A stretch of DNA of 64,000 nt from Crotalaria pallida (GCA_037953625.1 CM075650.1:122557706-122621705), one strand, 5' to 3'; counted from the stretch's first letter, positions 11,738 through 23,748 are shown. Notes: generated from the letters alone by a model not told the origin. Numbers and translations: made by a program.

Positions 11738-13399
11738 TGTAGAATCAAAGAGCTTTTGATGATGTCAAAATAAATGAGCTCGACTTTTACTCAGACCAGA
11801 TGCGTCAAACTTAGTTTTGCGCATGCATTCCGCCAAAGGCAAAAGCTCGGAAATCAGCTTTTGAAGCTTTAGCTAGGTTTGGGCTCGGCTCTTGATCACG
11901 GCCGAAGTTCATCCATGATTACAAGCTTAGTTCTTCACTTCAAGAGAGTAGGCTCGGATGTTGATCAACTCGGCACACGCTCAGAAGGCTCTGAATATTA
12001 AATTAAGCCACAACATCAGAAAGATCAAATTAGCTCGGATTGAGCACGCACCCTGAGCTAAGGTCAAAGCTTGATTCTTCGAATTTCAAGTATGGTTGCC
12101 AAGCATGGCTCAAGGCTCGGCAACATCAATCTCAGATCAAACCCGAACAAAGCTCAAGGCTCAGCAGTCTGCGTTCACTCTTCAGCAACACATCATCTTC
12201 AACCTTCAGACTCTGCTCAGTTGTTCCGTACTTTTTATTACCGTTGAGTCTGGGTAGAGGTTCTAAGTTTTAACTCCAACACAATAACAAGTTTGAAATT
12301 CAAAATTTAAAATCAAAGGTTGGTGAAGGGTCACCATCACTGCTCTGCTGTCAAATTGTAGCCGTTGAAAACCCCATGGCTTTTCCGTACAAACGTCTCT
12401 TTCTCATTTCTGAAAAAAAAACAGAGAAACGCCTTTTTCCGTACGGCTCTTTCTCTCTCTTTTCTGGAAATCAAAAGAGATTAAAAATAGGGGTGTTTTC
12501 AACGATTACAATTAAGGACACTTCTTTGAAAAACTTTTGTTGCACCTCATTTTCATTTCCTTTGGAAAAACATAGCAGAATCAAAAACTCACAGAAAATA
12601 AAAAGTGCTTTTGAATTTTCACAAGAACTTAGAGAATTTAAAGTTTCAAATCCAAACTCTAAGTTCAACAAAATTCTTTTCTGTGATTACCCTTCTCAAA
12701 ATCAACTCACTCTTGAACTTCACACTTTCATACTCATTCGAAGAGTGTTTCGAATTGGAGCCATCCTCTTTCATTATTATCTTCTTTGTTGTATTTGTTG
12801 GAACGAAAGCTGGTCTCTGATCGAGAAAGCTTTTCGGTTTGAAAAGGTTCCAAAGAGGTTCTTTGGTCATCGGTTTGTTGTGGGTAGTTTGTCGCGAGTT
12901 TGGTACACTCGGCTGACTGGATAGGTTTAGAGGGGTAGTCTCTTGTAAATCCTTTTTGTAACCCAGAAAATCGATTTTTAGTGAAAGCTCTCTAAAAGGT
13001 TTTTAGAGGGGACTGGACTAGCTCTCAGGGTGAGAGTGAACCAGGATAAATCTCGGGTGTTCATTTTATTTCTTTATTGCTTTCCTGTTGCAGTATTTAC
13101 TTAAGTGCTTTCCGTTGTATTTCTAGCCTCCAAGTCTTTAAACGTCGGTCTCGTAGCTCGGCCTTGAGTGTTGTTCTCAAAGCTCGGCTTTGAAGCAGCT
13201 CGGTTAACCGATTAACCAATCTGTTCATCTATTTGGTTAATCATTTAACCTTGTCTGCTTGGATATCGCTCGGCAGTTATTTTCAAACGTGAACAACATT
13301 CAGTTATTTTTCAATAAATCGAAAAATTGTCATATTAGCTTCAATCTCCTATTCACCCCCCCTCTACTCGATTGTTAGGCCTCTTGTTGGTTTCCAACA
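11738..13399 (+). repeat. 3' LTR of the SIRE-like element
   Basis: It is nearly identical to 4498-6205, begins TGTAGAATCAAAGAGC and ends TTGGTTTCCAACA. It lacks the ~45-bp segment present in the 5' LTR. The GAGAA target duplication follows at 13400-13404. Confidence 0.92.
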
Positions 13400-13944
13400 G
13401 AGAAGATATATGGGAAAAGTAAATTAATTAAGAAACATAAGTGATAATGAAAACATGAATTTGAATGTGAATGATATGATTGTTATAAGCATGTTGGTCT
13501 TAGTTTATTACTATGACTTTTTAGAATTTATTTTCCTAAGTTTTGTGTAATGCTACTCTTCTTACTGTTTTTATTACAGGTACAGAGGCAGAGCTTACAC
13601 TAATGCTTGGCCGAGCAGGAGTACACTCCACCACGTGGAGTGTTCATTTGTTATAAGCGGACCGTAGACTAATTATGATAAAGATTGTTATTTTGTAATT
13701 TAAATTATGAAGTAGATGTATGACCTGGAGCTTGTGTTATATTGTTTAATCGGGCATTAGGGCTAAACTAAATGTAGTTATATGAGTTTTATGTTTTAAA
13801 TTATTCTAATCTTGACAGGTACAAAAGCAGGAATTTTTGGAAAGTCCGAAAAATAGAGGAAACTCTGCCGATTTTTCGAAAGAATCTTTTAAGTACATAT
13901 TTTAATAAATCTTAATTTAACTAATTAAAAGTGAGGATGTCATA
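13400..13944 (+). repeat. Ty3/gypsy-type LTR (L2), right part
   Basis: It resumes L2 after the SIRE-like insertion and matches L1 over TTTATTACTATGACTT, CAGGTACAG and CTTGGCCGAGCAGGAG. It ends in GAGGATGTCA(TA), a decayed form of the expected GGATGTTACA terminus. Confidence 0.7.
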
Positions 13945-15587
13945 GAATAACTTCAACTTCTTGCCTGACTGTCTCTCAACTAAATCGTGAAACTGTTTAA
14001 ACTTCTCAAGAACTTGGTCTTTGGTCTTCAATGCATAGACCCAATGCTTTCTAGAACAATCATCAATAAATGTTTCAAAATAAAATGCACCACCAAGAGA
14101 CTTTACCTTTAATGGGCCACAAATGTCAGAATGCACTAAATTAAGCAACTCTAACTTTCTAGGATGAGGACACTTCTTGAAGGATACTTTGGTCTGATTG
14201 CCAGCCATGCAATAAGAACACCTCTCCATCTCTGCACACTTCAATCTCGGAAGCACATCCTTCTTAACTAGACAATTCAACCCATTTTCACTGATATGAC
14301 TGAGTCTTCAGTGCCACATACTCGATGCCTCCATATCCACTGCATTGATATAATCTCTGGTAACCAAAGCTTTAGTCCAATACAACTTGGACATTCTCTG
14401 TCCTCGTGCCACAACCAAATTGCCTTTACCGAGCTTTCACTTTCCTAAACCAAAATGGTTGTCATAACCATCATCATCAAGCATCTGAACATAACTCAAA
14501 TTAAAGAGGACATCAGAAGCATGTTTAACCCCTTTAAGCAACAACTTCATTCCTTGGTTGGTCTACGACAAAATGTCACCAATCACAATGACCTTAGCCT
14601 CACCATCATTACCCATCTTCAACACTTCAAAGTCACCTGTTGAGTAAGAAGTGAAGAATTCCTTCCTAGATGTAACATGTAGTGTAGCACCACTATCAAT
14701 TATCCAAGTGCTTTCATCTGATACAAGATTAATATAATCAAAATCTTGAATAACGACAAGATCATCATCAATCTCACTAGTAGTAGCAGACACACGATCA
14801 CCACCATATTTTTCTAGTGCTTTACCTTTCTTCTCTTTGATCTCCTTCTTCCACAAGAAGCATTTCTTCTTTATGTGCCCCATTTTGTGACAAAAATGGC
14901 ACTTCAAATTCTTGCATCTACCCTTGGAATTACTCCTGCTATTTTCTCTACCATCATTCGCCCTTCTTTGACCTCTCCCCCTATTATCTGTAACAAGCAC
15001 ATCAGACTGCTACGAAGAATCATGTGCTTTCCTTCTCATCTCTTCATTAAGAGCACCACTCTTTGCCATCTACAAAGAAATAACACCATCGGGGGAAAAT
15101 TGTAATTGAAACCTGAAATACCTCCTAAGAGTCAGGTAGAGTATTCAGCAACCAAAGTCCCATAACTTCATCATCAAATTTGATGCCCATTCTGGACAAT
15201 CGATCTAAGAGCCCTTGAAATTCATTCAAATGATCTAAAATGAAAGCCCTTTCCTTGTATCTCAAATTCATTAGAGAGTTCAACAAAAACAATTTGTTGT
15301 TCCCTTACTTCGAGGAGTACAAGGTCTCAATCTTCTCCAATAAATTTTTTGCATTTGTCTCGTTAGCAATGTGGTTATAAACATTGTCATCTACCCATTG
15401 CCGAATGAAACCACAAAAACTGCTGATGAAGAAACTCTCACTCCTCATCAGATTTATTATTCGGCTTCTCGGTAACAAAGACTGGTTGATGAAGATTCTT
15501 CACAAATAGCAAATCCTTCAGCTTTCCTTTCCACATATGATAATTAGTATCATTTAAGGATGCCATTCTACTTGTATTTGCATCCAT
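13945..15587 (-). pseudogene. Copia (Tork-type) gag, protease and integrase N-terminus
   Basis: Read on the minus strand from ATG at 15587, Gag begins MDANTSRMASLNDTNYHMW and contains an early in-frame stop. Further on are an intact zinc knuckle CHFCHKMGHIKKKC, the protease motif WIIDSGATLHV (about 14690-14720), a GAG-pre-integrase segment and the integrase start (LVHSDICGPLKV, FIDDCSRKHWVY) up to 13945. Gag shows nonsense changes and the coding frame is interrupted between blocks. The sequence is TNT1-94-like, typical of the Tork lineage. The integrase is cut by LTR L2 and continues at 2289. The pseudogene is clearly older than the SIRE-like insertion. Confidence 0.85.
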
Positions 15588-15622
15588 TGTTCAAGCAAAT
15601 AAAATAACCCTACAACCTTTAG

Positions 15623-15634
15623 CTCTTGATACCA
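15623..15634 (-). other. Primer binding site of the Tork-type element
   Basis: The minus strand reads TGGTATCAAGAG two bases after the LTR end, the usual tRNA-Met-related copia site. Confidence 0.8.
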
Positions 15635-15636
15635 AT

Positions 15637-16290
15637 TGTTGGGGATATTATGCTGAAATCAAATCCCCCACTTGCAAGAACCTATTAGGAGCAACTAACA
15701 AATATATGACAAAAAAAAACAACCGCACAAACAACGAGAAGACACCGAAATATTAACGTGGAAAAACTCCTCAAATTGAGAGTAAAAAAAACCCACGGAT
15801 CCTTGAGACCAATAAACAAGCTCCATTATGATCAAGTCAAGGTACAAGTAATGACAACTAAGTGTACAAACATGTACTAACAACCAGCCAACAAGACCAA
15901 AGCAATAAAGCTTACAATAGAGAATAATGAAGATAAAAAACCGCAAAATAACTACTACTGTCCGAGCAAAATAACTCATTGTACAGAGCTTCAAATACAA
16001 ATTTTACCGTGGGATATGAGGAGAATGCATGATGTCACGAACCTTGCATCCAAATTTGAGCGAAATCCGACTGTTAATGAATCGGCAAATGCAGTTTTAA
16101 CGAAGCTTCTCTGTTAGGGAAAGGTGAATACGGGTTTGCTCTTGTTTCTTTCTTTGGTCAAGTTTCTCTCTTGATTTTTGCTCATACTACTACCCTAAAT
16201 CTGACTCCAATCACTTACCAAGTGAGAACAAGATGTGCTTGCACATTTTGGGCCTTTCTCCACAAAGGAAGGGAGCCTAAAACCCCAACA
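15637..16290 (-). repeat. 5' LTR of the Tork-type element (654 bp)
   Basis: It starts TGTTGGGG and ends CCCCAACA, perfect 8-bp inverted termini, and abuts the primer binding site. The next five bases, GTGTT, should be the target duplication; its partner is outside the window. Confidence 0.88.
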
Positions 16291-16577
16291 GTGTTATTTT
16301 CTTATTTTATACTCTCTTTCATCCTTATTATATATCAGTTTTTAAAAGATTTTTTTTCCTAATTATAAACATTTTATATTTTTTCATCATTTATTATTTT
16401 TTCTCTTTTTTGTCCTTATTAAATGTTTTGACTATCTATGTTTTTTTATTATTTATTAATGAGTGTGAAGTTTCCAATATTTTTTAAACACTCTTACATC
16501 ACTTATATTGAACAATACTTTTTAACCATTGATCATCGTTCTATTAATCGCAGTTCAGTCCATATTAATATGATGTA

Positions 16578-16850
16578 GTCCCTCTGTCCCTAAATATAAA
16601 GTCTCTTTGGGGAATTTCACGTCCATTAAGAAAATGGAATAATTTAGTTAATTGTATTGGAAATGTGAACTTTTGATATGTAATTTCAAAATTACCCCTA
16701 TTAATATTATTGGGAATCTAAAAAGTGTTAAATAAATAGGGATGTTTGTGGAAAAAAGTAATTAATGGTCATTGAAAATTTGTATGAGATTTTATAAATA
16801 GGGACAAAATAAAAGTATTAAGAGAGCTTTATATTTAGGGACGAAAGTAG
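16578..16850. mobile_element. Stowaway MITE (Tc1/mariner type), copy A
   Basis: Inverted ends GTCCCTCTGTCCC and GGGACGAAAGTAG are slightly decayed forms of CTCCCTCCGTCCC, flanked by TA dinucleotides. The length of 273 bp and the internal text match the copy at 25539-25810 in inverse orientation. It lies about 0.5 kb upstream of the calmodulin-like gene promoter. Confidence 0.85.
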
Positions 16851-17134
16851 TATCAACAAGGATGAGTTCCTTAACCACGATATTAGAGCGAGGTTCGATT
16901 TCTGACATGGGTATGGAAGGCTTTATTGATAAAGACAAAGCCCACATAGATGATTTTTACGTCTTGGAGGAGATTAGTCTTCAGCTATCAGTAAGAAGAT
17001 ATACCCTTCATGCTAATCTTAAAAAAAAATACTAATATAATGATTGGATCAAGATGCCAATCTTTCTTCCCCACAATATTGCCCACCGTAACGCAAAAAC
17101 AATTCACAATCAGTTTACCGTTGTTTGTTGTTTT

Positions 17135-17367
17135 CCGCGTTATCACGTGTCAATTTTTCCTAACATAGCGTCATTCATTGTGACAGTATGACACCAACGT
17201 ATCGCGTGGCATCCACGCTCTTATCTCGTAGGAACACCCGCGGCACATTCACAGTATTAAATATCTAGAAGACTAGAACTATCTTCCACACATCTTCAAC
17301 ACAAGTAAACAACTTCAACGCGCCACTTACCTAATTAACACCATCTTCTTCTAACATAGTATAAAAC
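17135..17367 (+). promoter_or_regulatory. Core promoter of the calmodulin-like gene with CGCG boxes
   Basis: A TATA box (TATAAAAC, 17360-17367) lies about 150 bp upstream of the start codon. Further up are CCGCGT (17135), CCGCGG (17238) and ACGCGC (17318), each fitting the VCGCGB consensus of calmodulin-binding CAMTA factors, and a CACGTG G-box (17144-17149) of the type bound by bZIP/bHLH factors. These are motif matches only. Confidence 0.55.
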
Positions 17368-17512
17368 ACCACTCTCACATAATCAATTGTTTCATACAAC
17401 ACAATCAGCCAAAGACCACACAATATAATATAATAGAAGTTACCTTTGTTGTTGCATAAATTGCAAATACACAATCTCCTTTTGAGGTTTGTAATTTTTA
17501 TTTTTTATATAT

Positions 17513-17950
17513 ATGCCTAGCAATATGGAAGGGAGGGACACACAATATAAGCGTGTACTTAGATATTTTGATAGAGATGGGGATGGAAAGGTTTCACAAT
17601 CTGAGCTAAGGCATAGGCTGAGCATGATGGGAGGTGAGCTTTTGCCTAAGGAAGCAGAGATGGCAATTGAAGAATTGGATTCAGATGGTGATGGGTTGCT
17701 GAGTTTGGAGGATTTGATTGCATTGATGGAAGCTGGTGGAGAGGAAGAGAAGTTAAAGGACTTGAGGGAAGTTTTTTATATGTATGACAATGAAAGGTGT
17801 GGATTTATAACCCCCAAGAGCTTGAAAAGAATGCTTAAGAAAATGGGAGATTCCAGGTCCATCGATGAATGCAAAGTGATGATCAATCACTTTGATTTGA
17901 ATGGGGATGGTGCTCTTAGCTTTGAAGAATTCAGAGTTATGATGCAATGA
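17513..17950 (+). CDS. Calmodulin-like EF-hand calcium sensor
   Basis: This is a single-exon gene for a 145-residue acidic protein with four EF-hand loops. Loops 1, 2 and 4 (DRDGDGKVSQSE, DSDGDGLLSLED, DLNGDGALSFEE) keep the ligand positions. Loop 3 (DNERCGFITPKS) is degenerate and probably does not bind calcium. No signal peptide, myristoylation site or membrane segment is seen, so a soluble cytosolic/nuclear calcium sensor of the CML37/38/39-like group is likely. Such proteins change shape on calcium binding and regulate targets in stress signalling. Lack of introns is usual for plant CML genes. A second ATG four codons downstream (17525) has better context and begins MEGRDTQY, so it may be the true start. 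The gene appears intact and is isolated among transposons. Confidence 0.93.
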   Translation: MPSNMEGRDTQYKRVLRYFDRDGDGKVSQSELRHRLSMMGGELLPKEAEMAIEELDSDGDGLLSLEDLIALMEAGGEEEKLKDLREVFYMYDNERCGFITPKSLKRMLKKMGDSRSIDECKVMINHFDLNGDGALSFEEFRVMMQ

Positions 17951-18781
17951 TGCATACATGTATATATTTTGATTTTCTGGGTAATACATAGTTTGTGATG
18001 GTAACTTGGTTGGATTTGATTGATTTTTTTGTATATGATGTGAAAAAAAATCCCTTTATTTCTTGTAACTAGGAAAATTGCCCGTGCGATGCACGGGTCT
18101 TAAATTTTGCTATCATTAATTTTATTTACATGTGATTGAATAAATTGAAATGATAAATTGAAAGGAAGGCTTTCATGATCAGCATATTATAAAAAAAGAA
18201 ATATTGAGAAGAAATATTGTGTTAAAGATCAACACAACATTGAAAAAAATATTATTATACACACACGTTTACAGTTATTTGGGTATTAAAGGAAGAATTT
18301 AAAGCAAGAAAGAGGATTCGTGTCAGCATCCAGAATTGGGTAAAAATGCCAACAGCTTGCATGTTACAACTTACAACAACTTTTGTGAGGCAACTTGAAG
18401 CATTTTGATACCCAAAAAAAATAATAATAATAATTGAAATCATCAAGGTAATATGTTTAATCAAAAATTTAAATGATAAATTGGAAGGAAGGCTTTCATG
18501 ATCAACATATTATAAAAATAAATAAATATTGAGAAGAAATATTGTGTTAAAGATCAACGCAATATTGAAAAGAATTTAACTTACTTCTTCACATTCTTTG
18601 ATCTTCTTTTGTGCACCATCAAGTCTTAAGTCCCTGTATTAAGAAATGTTTGAGCAAAATTCAAACACTTAAAAATAGCAAAAAAAAAATGAAAAATCTT
18701 TCTAGCTACCAATTAAAAAAAAATAATAATACTAACTGTTCATATGCTTAATGTTTATGACAAATAAGGAAATAAAATATA

Positions 18782-19329
18782 GGCAAAACTGTTCGTATGG
18801 TCCCCTAAGTTATTTATTTGTTTCAATCTGGTCCCCTAAGTCATTTTTGTTTGAAAGTGGTCCCCTAACTCTTATGACATTAGCATTGTTAATCCTTTCC
18901 GTCCCTTACCTCCTAACATCGTCTATTTAAGTTGACGTGGCAGCCAGAATGCCCAATGTAGGCGATCCACGTGTACCCTCCCTTTTACCACGTTAAAAGT
19001 TTAAAATGGTGGAGTCAAACGACGCCGCTTTGGTGCTTGAAGCCACTCACTTCATCTTCTCCTTTCTTCCATGAGAAGTCATTATGAGCTAAGAGAGAAA
19101 AACACTAAACTTTGGAGGGAAAACAGAATGTTGATAGGGAATTTGCTAAGAGAAAACGAACTGCAACATTGTCGTTGATTATGAGCGTGATAGGGAGTTC
19201 GTTCATGGACGAAAAGGACTAACGGTGCTAACGTTACATGAGTTAGGGGACCACTTTCAAACGAAAAAGACTTAGGGGACCAGATTGGAAAAAAGAAATA
19301 ACTTAGGGGACCAAACAAGTAGTTTTGCC
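18782..19329. mobile_element. Mutator-like MITE with exact 9-bp target duplication
   Basis: Long imperfect inverted arms begin GGCAAAACTGTTCGTATGG and end in the complement AGTTTTGCC, with repeated GGTCCCCTAAG text. TAAAATATA is duplicated exactly at 18773-18781 and 19330-19338. Nine-base duplications are diagnostic of Mutator-type transposition. Length is 548 bp, with no transposase. It is nested in Helitron H3. Confidence 0.88.
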
Positions 19330-19564
19330 TAAAATATACTTAATAAGGAAATAATCTCAGTTGAAATGAAGGCTTTCCACCAATTTAAAAAATAAAAAAT
19401 AAAAAAAATACTAACTGTTCATATGCTCAAACAACCAAGGTTTCCTTCTTTATACGTTTTTTTTTGCAAGTGGCATTTTGATACCAAAAATAAATAAAAA
19501 ATCCCATTGAAAGACGGAAGGCCGGTAACAAATAAGCTTTAGATAGAAAACAAAATGACCAAGC

Positions 19565-19567
<3 letters not shown>

Positions 19568-19606
<39 letters not shown>
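19568..19606. repeat. (TA)n microsatellite
   Basis: An uninterrupted TA run. Similar runs occur near 21219, 26149, 29217, 31160, 31847 and 34191, several of them directly at transposon borders. Confidence 0.95.
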
Positions 19607-19609
<3 letters not shown>

Positions 19610-20399
19610 GATTGTAGAGGCCTAAAGAGGGGCAGGAAATGTACGATGGTGCACATAGTAGCTTTGATAAAATAAAAAATTTGCATAATAATCCGATGGA
19701 CTACCTTGTAAGTTTGGTCACCAAAGAAATGAATTTCATTGAAAGCATCAAGGTAATATGTTTAAACAAAAATTTAAATGATAAATTGAAAGGAAGGCTT
19801 TCATGATCAACATATTATATAAAAAAAAAATATTGAGAAGAAATATTGTGTTAAAGATCAACGCAATATTGAAAAGAATTTCACTTACTTCTTCACATTC
19901 TTTGATCTTCTTTTATGCACCATCAAGTCTCAAGTCTCTGTATTAAGGAATGTTTGAGCAAAATTCAAACACTTAAAAATACCTAAAAAAAATGGAAAAA
20001 ATACTAATTGAAAGGAAGGCTTTCTACCAATTAAAAAAAAATTAGTAATTGTTCATATGCTTAATGTAACCTTGTCACTTTTCAAGCTTTCCATGACTAT
20101 CAATTGTAAGCGGTCAGAATAACATTTGTTGCATCGCACATTGAAAGGAAATAATGAAAAATACTAACTGTTTCAATTGTAAGCAGTCATAAAATGAAAG
20201 GAAAATGAAAAAATTAAAAATATATGGACGGGTGTGATTTACTTGCAATGGATGGCTAGGATTAGAATGAAGTTTAGGAGAGATATGAACGGATGTGATT
20301 TATTTGCAATGGATGGCTAGGATTAGAAACAAATTTGGAGGGAAAAACTATCATGGAGGGAAAGTAAAAAATACCCCTCAACTTCACCTATTTTAATAT

Positions 20400-21345
20400 A
20401 TGTTGAATATGAGATAATATTAGTAAACCGCTAGAATCTTTGTTAAACCCGGATCAAACCAGACGGTCGAACCGTCGACCGGGGACAGTGACGGTTCTGG
20501 TTGCTGTCTAAACCGCTTCTAAATTGAAGCCGAAAAAAACCGGTGTTCAAAGCTTTTAACTCAAGTTGAACCGGGAAAACCGGATCCGGTTCAACTAAAG
20601 CTGATTTATTTTAAAAAAAAACTAATAAAATAAAACATTAAAACCTAAATACCTTAGTCAGTCAAACTGTCAAATACTCAAAACGAAGTGGTATGAAGTA
20701 CTGGACTACAGGAAAGAAAATGAATTACATAATAAGAAAACTAGAAAAGAAAACGAAAGGAGAACTGGACTACTGGAGAAGAAAGAAGAACGGCAGAAGC
20801 AGAATGAAAGAACCAAAAATTGATAGACAGAAGTTGGGGACAGGAGAGAAGGGAATGCAAGAGAGAAGAGGAAGACAAAATTAAACCAAAATACGTTTTT
20901 TTCTGCCTCCATTCAGATACTGCAGCACCATAAATACAAAGAAAAACCCTAAAGAAAAGCATAAAATGGGCTGATTACAAGTCTAAGGCCCAACAAGAAA
21001 CACAGCAAATAAACAAAACTACAAAAGGCTTTTAACCCCATTTCCTTTTTGCCTATTTTAAATTACATCATCCATTACATTTTGTTATTTTAAATATACC
21101 ATATTATATTATGGTGATATTTGATAAGGTAATATATTATATGTATAATACTTATATAAAGTTTATAAAAAAAATTCGTAATACGTAGATTTTATAGTGT
21201 ATTTTTAATGTTTTTACTATATATATATATATATATATAAATATCGGTCTAACCTTCCGACTTGATCGGTTAATACGGTTAAACCCTATATGGAGCTTTT
21301 TCCGGCTTGATCTCCGGTTCGGTTCTGACAACCTTGAAAGTGTGC
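20400..21345. mobile_element. hAT-like CCGG-rich remnant
   Basis: Both flanks are rich in ACCGGT/CGGTT motifs (20455-20600 and 21240-21330). The right edge reads, on the minus strand, CAAGGTTGTCAGAACC, which resembles the start of a common plant hAT family. The left terminus and target duplication could not be identified. A lysine/arginine-rich ORF inside (20693-20884) has no recognisable domain. Confidence 0.3.
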
Positions 21346-22336
21346 CGCTTAAGTTTCAACTTGTTTTTCACTTCTTGCAAAAGCTTAAGCAAATTCACTT
21401 CTTGCAATGACTTTATTTACACAAATTTGCTTTTTGCAAAGATTAGCCGCAACCATATAATACAACGGTGTTACTACCATGCAATCAAAAATTGAATGGT
21501 TGTTATGCAACCCATTGTTAAATCAATAAAATCTTGTCACCTAAGACATGTATGTCACATCATTACTTAAATTAGTCAAAATTAAGTTTTGCAATTTAGT
21601 CCAACATAAAAACTAGATTATTGTAATTTAGTCCTTTTGTACTTTTAGACAAATTATAAATTTTAATTTTTTTTATATATAAAAAAAATCTTAAACCCAG
21701 AACTCATCTTCATTTCTCAAAGGACTAAAATTTTAATTTACTATTTAAGTTGGACCAAATTACAAATAAATTAAATTTGACTACTTCAAATGATGACATG
21801 GCACAGATAAATTAAATGACAACTTTCTATTGGTTTAAGAGAAGGTTGCATGACAACACTCCAATTTTAGATTGCATATTAAAAATCTCCATAATATAAA
21901 GCTACCATCTTTCAATAGCCGCAATTCAGTTTTGAATCATCATCATACATCATTTACAAATTGTTGTTCCTAAAGCTTAAACTAATTAGTTGATAAGTTT
22001 GAATGTATTATTTAATTGTATTTTAAAGATTATTTAAGGCAACCATAAGGATGTGTTCGAAAATATTTTAGCATTATCAAATGAAAGCATAGTGTACAGT
22101 TCTGTAAAGTGGCAGTAAGGGTGCGGATCCAGAAATTATCAGAGCGAGGGGTAGATAATAAGTAAAATTAAAACATAAGTGAAACAAATATTTTTTTTTT
22201 CAATTTTGTTATTAAAAAAATGCATGTGTAATTAGTTGTATAAAATATATGAAAAATGGATTTAAACATAAACATATACAGGTATATGGAAAGAAAATAG
22301 TTTTAAAATATTTTTTCATCATAAAAAAATATTATA
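21346..22336. other. AT-rich spacer, no gene seen
   Basis: No ORF, RNA gene or complete element recognised. The stretch 21590-21790 has weak inverted symmetry (TTTAGTCC and GGACTAAA), suggesting a decayed MITE. Confidence 0.5.
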
Positions 22337-23748
22337 TATTTCCCTTTAGTATAAAAAGATGTCTCAAAGGAGGCTCCATATTCTTCCATTTCAAAATGAA
22401 GCAGAAGGAAACTTATACATATTTGTGAATTATAGAATGGCAAAAATAGAGATTAAAAAAAAAAAACTTGAGTTTGTCTTACATATATAAAATCTCTGAT
22501 TGTCATGTCCATGAAGTGGTGGTGGTTAGGCTTTCATGTTTCAGAAATGTATAATTTCATTATCTTCTCAATTTTGGCCACATACTTTTCGTACCAGTTT
22601 GAAAGGATGCAGGTTATTTGGGTAAACTTTGAGAAAATGAATGCTATTTGGGTGAAGATTGGTATGGCCATTTAACTTAATTCTTTTTTGAAATTAGAAG
22701 CCGTCACTCACACTTCTTATGTCCGTTTCTTCTTATGGTGATATCTATGTTGTGAAGGATTCCATTCTATCCAGTTTTTTTATTTTTACCAATTTGTATT
22801 TTTATCATCATCCTTTTCAATCATCATTCCCATTTTTCATATTTGTGTTGAAAAATTATTACATTTTTCATTTGCATTTTTTATCATAAGTAGTATAAGA
22901 AAGAATTTCTTTTTTAAAACGTATAAGAAAGAATTGATTTATATAGATGTAGGCTAATCCTAACTATTCATTTATATTGAAGATTGAAGTTGTTATATCT
23001 TTCTAGAATCATTCAAGTAGAAAATTTGAAGAGTACTATGTATTTTTTTATTAAAAGCCTAATTGGTGTTTTTCGTTTGTGATAGTATGGCCTATAGGAT
23101 CAAGTATATGCTTGAGGATTTGAGGTTCAAATGAAGGACATGTAAATCCCAATTTTAGCAGATTCTACCTCGATGTAGGTCTTACTTCTACTACTATTTT
23201 TCATATCATTAAAACTTATTTGCATAGGCACTTTCATAAAATCTCAAATAAAATTTTAGACACTAATGATTTATGCATGATAATGGTAACAGAATCATAA
23301 ATGAAAAAAGAAGATTTATCTAATGAAGATGTCTCAAACCAATATTCAACAACAAAGTCGAAGAAGAAGGGAAAAAGAGTTAATATATAGTCTTACATAC
23401 TCTTATATTTAATTTTATTTTTCGGTCATGGTTGAATATGTTATTGATGTTACTTTTTAAGGTTTTTAATAATGTTCTTTGAATTATATTTGACTATTTT
23501 TTTGGATTCTGAATAGTGTTTTTCAATTAGAATTGACTTATAAGTATCTCATATTGGGACAAGTTTGCTTAAATTTTTTTTTATTTTTATTCTATTATTA
23601 TAACTACTCTAATAAAATAGGACTAAATTGATACAACAAATTTAATATACAATCATTACTAATTAACTATTAAAAAAACCCAAGTACCAATTAGATAAAT
23701 AAAAAAATGTGTACAAACCCGTGCATTATTGCACGGGACAACTACTAG
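22337..23748 (+). mobile_element. Non-autonomous Helitron (H1)
   Basis: The 3' end has hairpin CCCGTGCATTATTGCACGGG (23718-23737), then ACAACTA, then CTAG followed by T. The 5' end is placed by alignment with H2: both share TTTCC...TAGTATAAAAAG-like text followed by homologous sequence, although the expected initial TC is TA here. No coding capacity. Confidence 0.65.

Larger units (their letters stand above)
4498..13399 (+). mobile_element. Nearly intact SIRE-like Ty1/copia retrotransposon (8.9 kb)
   Basis: Two direct LTRs (4498-6205 and 11738-13399), a primer binding site matching initiator tRNA-Met (from 6208), one gag-pol reading frame (6275-10849) and a polypurine tract before the 3' LTR define a complete element. 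It is flanked by the 5-bp direct repeat GAGAA at 4493-4497 and 13400-13404, proving a simple insertion into gypsy LTR L2. LTRs longer than 1.6 kb and several polypurine tracts before the 3' LTR fit the SIRE/Maximus lineage of copia. By eye the LTRs differ by about 20 substitutions and one ~45-bp indel, so the insertion is young. Lineage is inferred; a reverse-transcriptase tree would settle it. Confidence 0.9.
18140..20000. repeat. Dispersed direct repeats inside Helitron H3
   Basis: A block containing AATGATAAATTGAAAGGAAG, GATCAACATATTAT and GAGAAGAAATATTGTG recurs at about 18140-18246, 18460-18700 and 19770-19990. The last two copies are long (about 240 bp) and share the CACCATCAAGTCT segment. 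Confidence 0.75.
18069..20395 (-). mobile_element. Helitron (H3), right border uncertain
   Basis: On the minus strand the 3' end reads hairpin CCCGTGCATCGCACGGG (about 18080-18097), a short spacer, then CTAG followed by a T. This is the Helitron terminus (hairpin, CTRR, insertion before T). The same hairpin and CTAG/T end two plus-strand copies at 23748 and 26148. The interior holds three copies of a ~110-250 bp block and a nested Mutator-like MITE. No helicase or Rep gene is present, so it is non-autonomous. The 5' TC end could not be fixed. Confidence 0.55.

Noticed and set aside
16853..17030. tRNA/SINE-like B box (GAGGTTCGATTT)
   Set aside because: There is no matching A box, no 3' tail and no target duplication; too weak to call.
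20693..20884. Lys/Arg/Glu-rich 63-residue ORF
   Set aside because: It arises from purine-rich low-complexity DNA inside an hAT-like remnant, with no domain and no gene structure.
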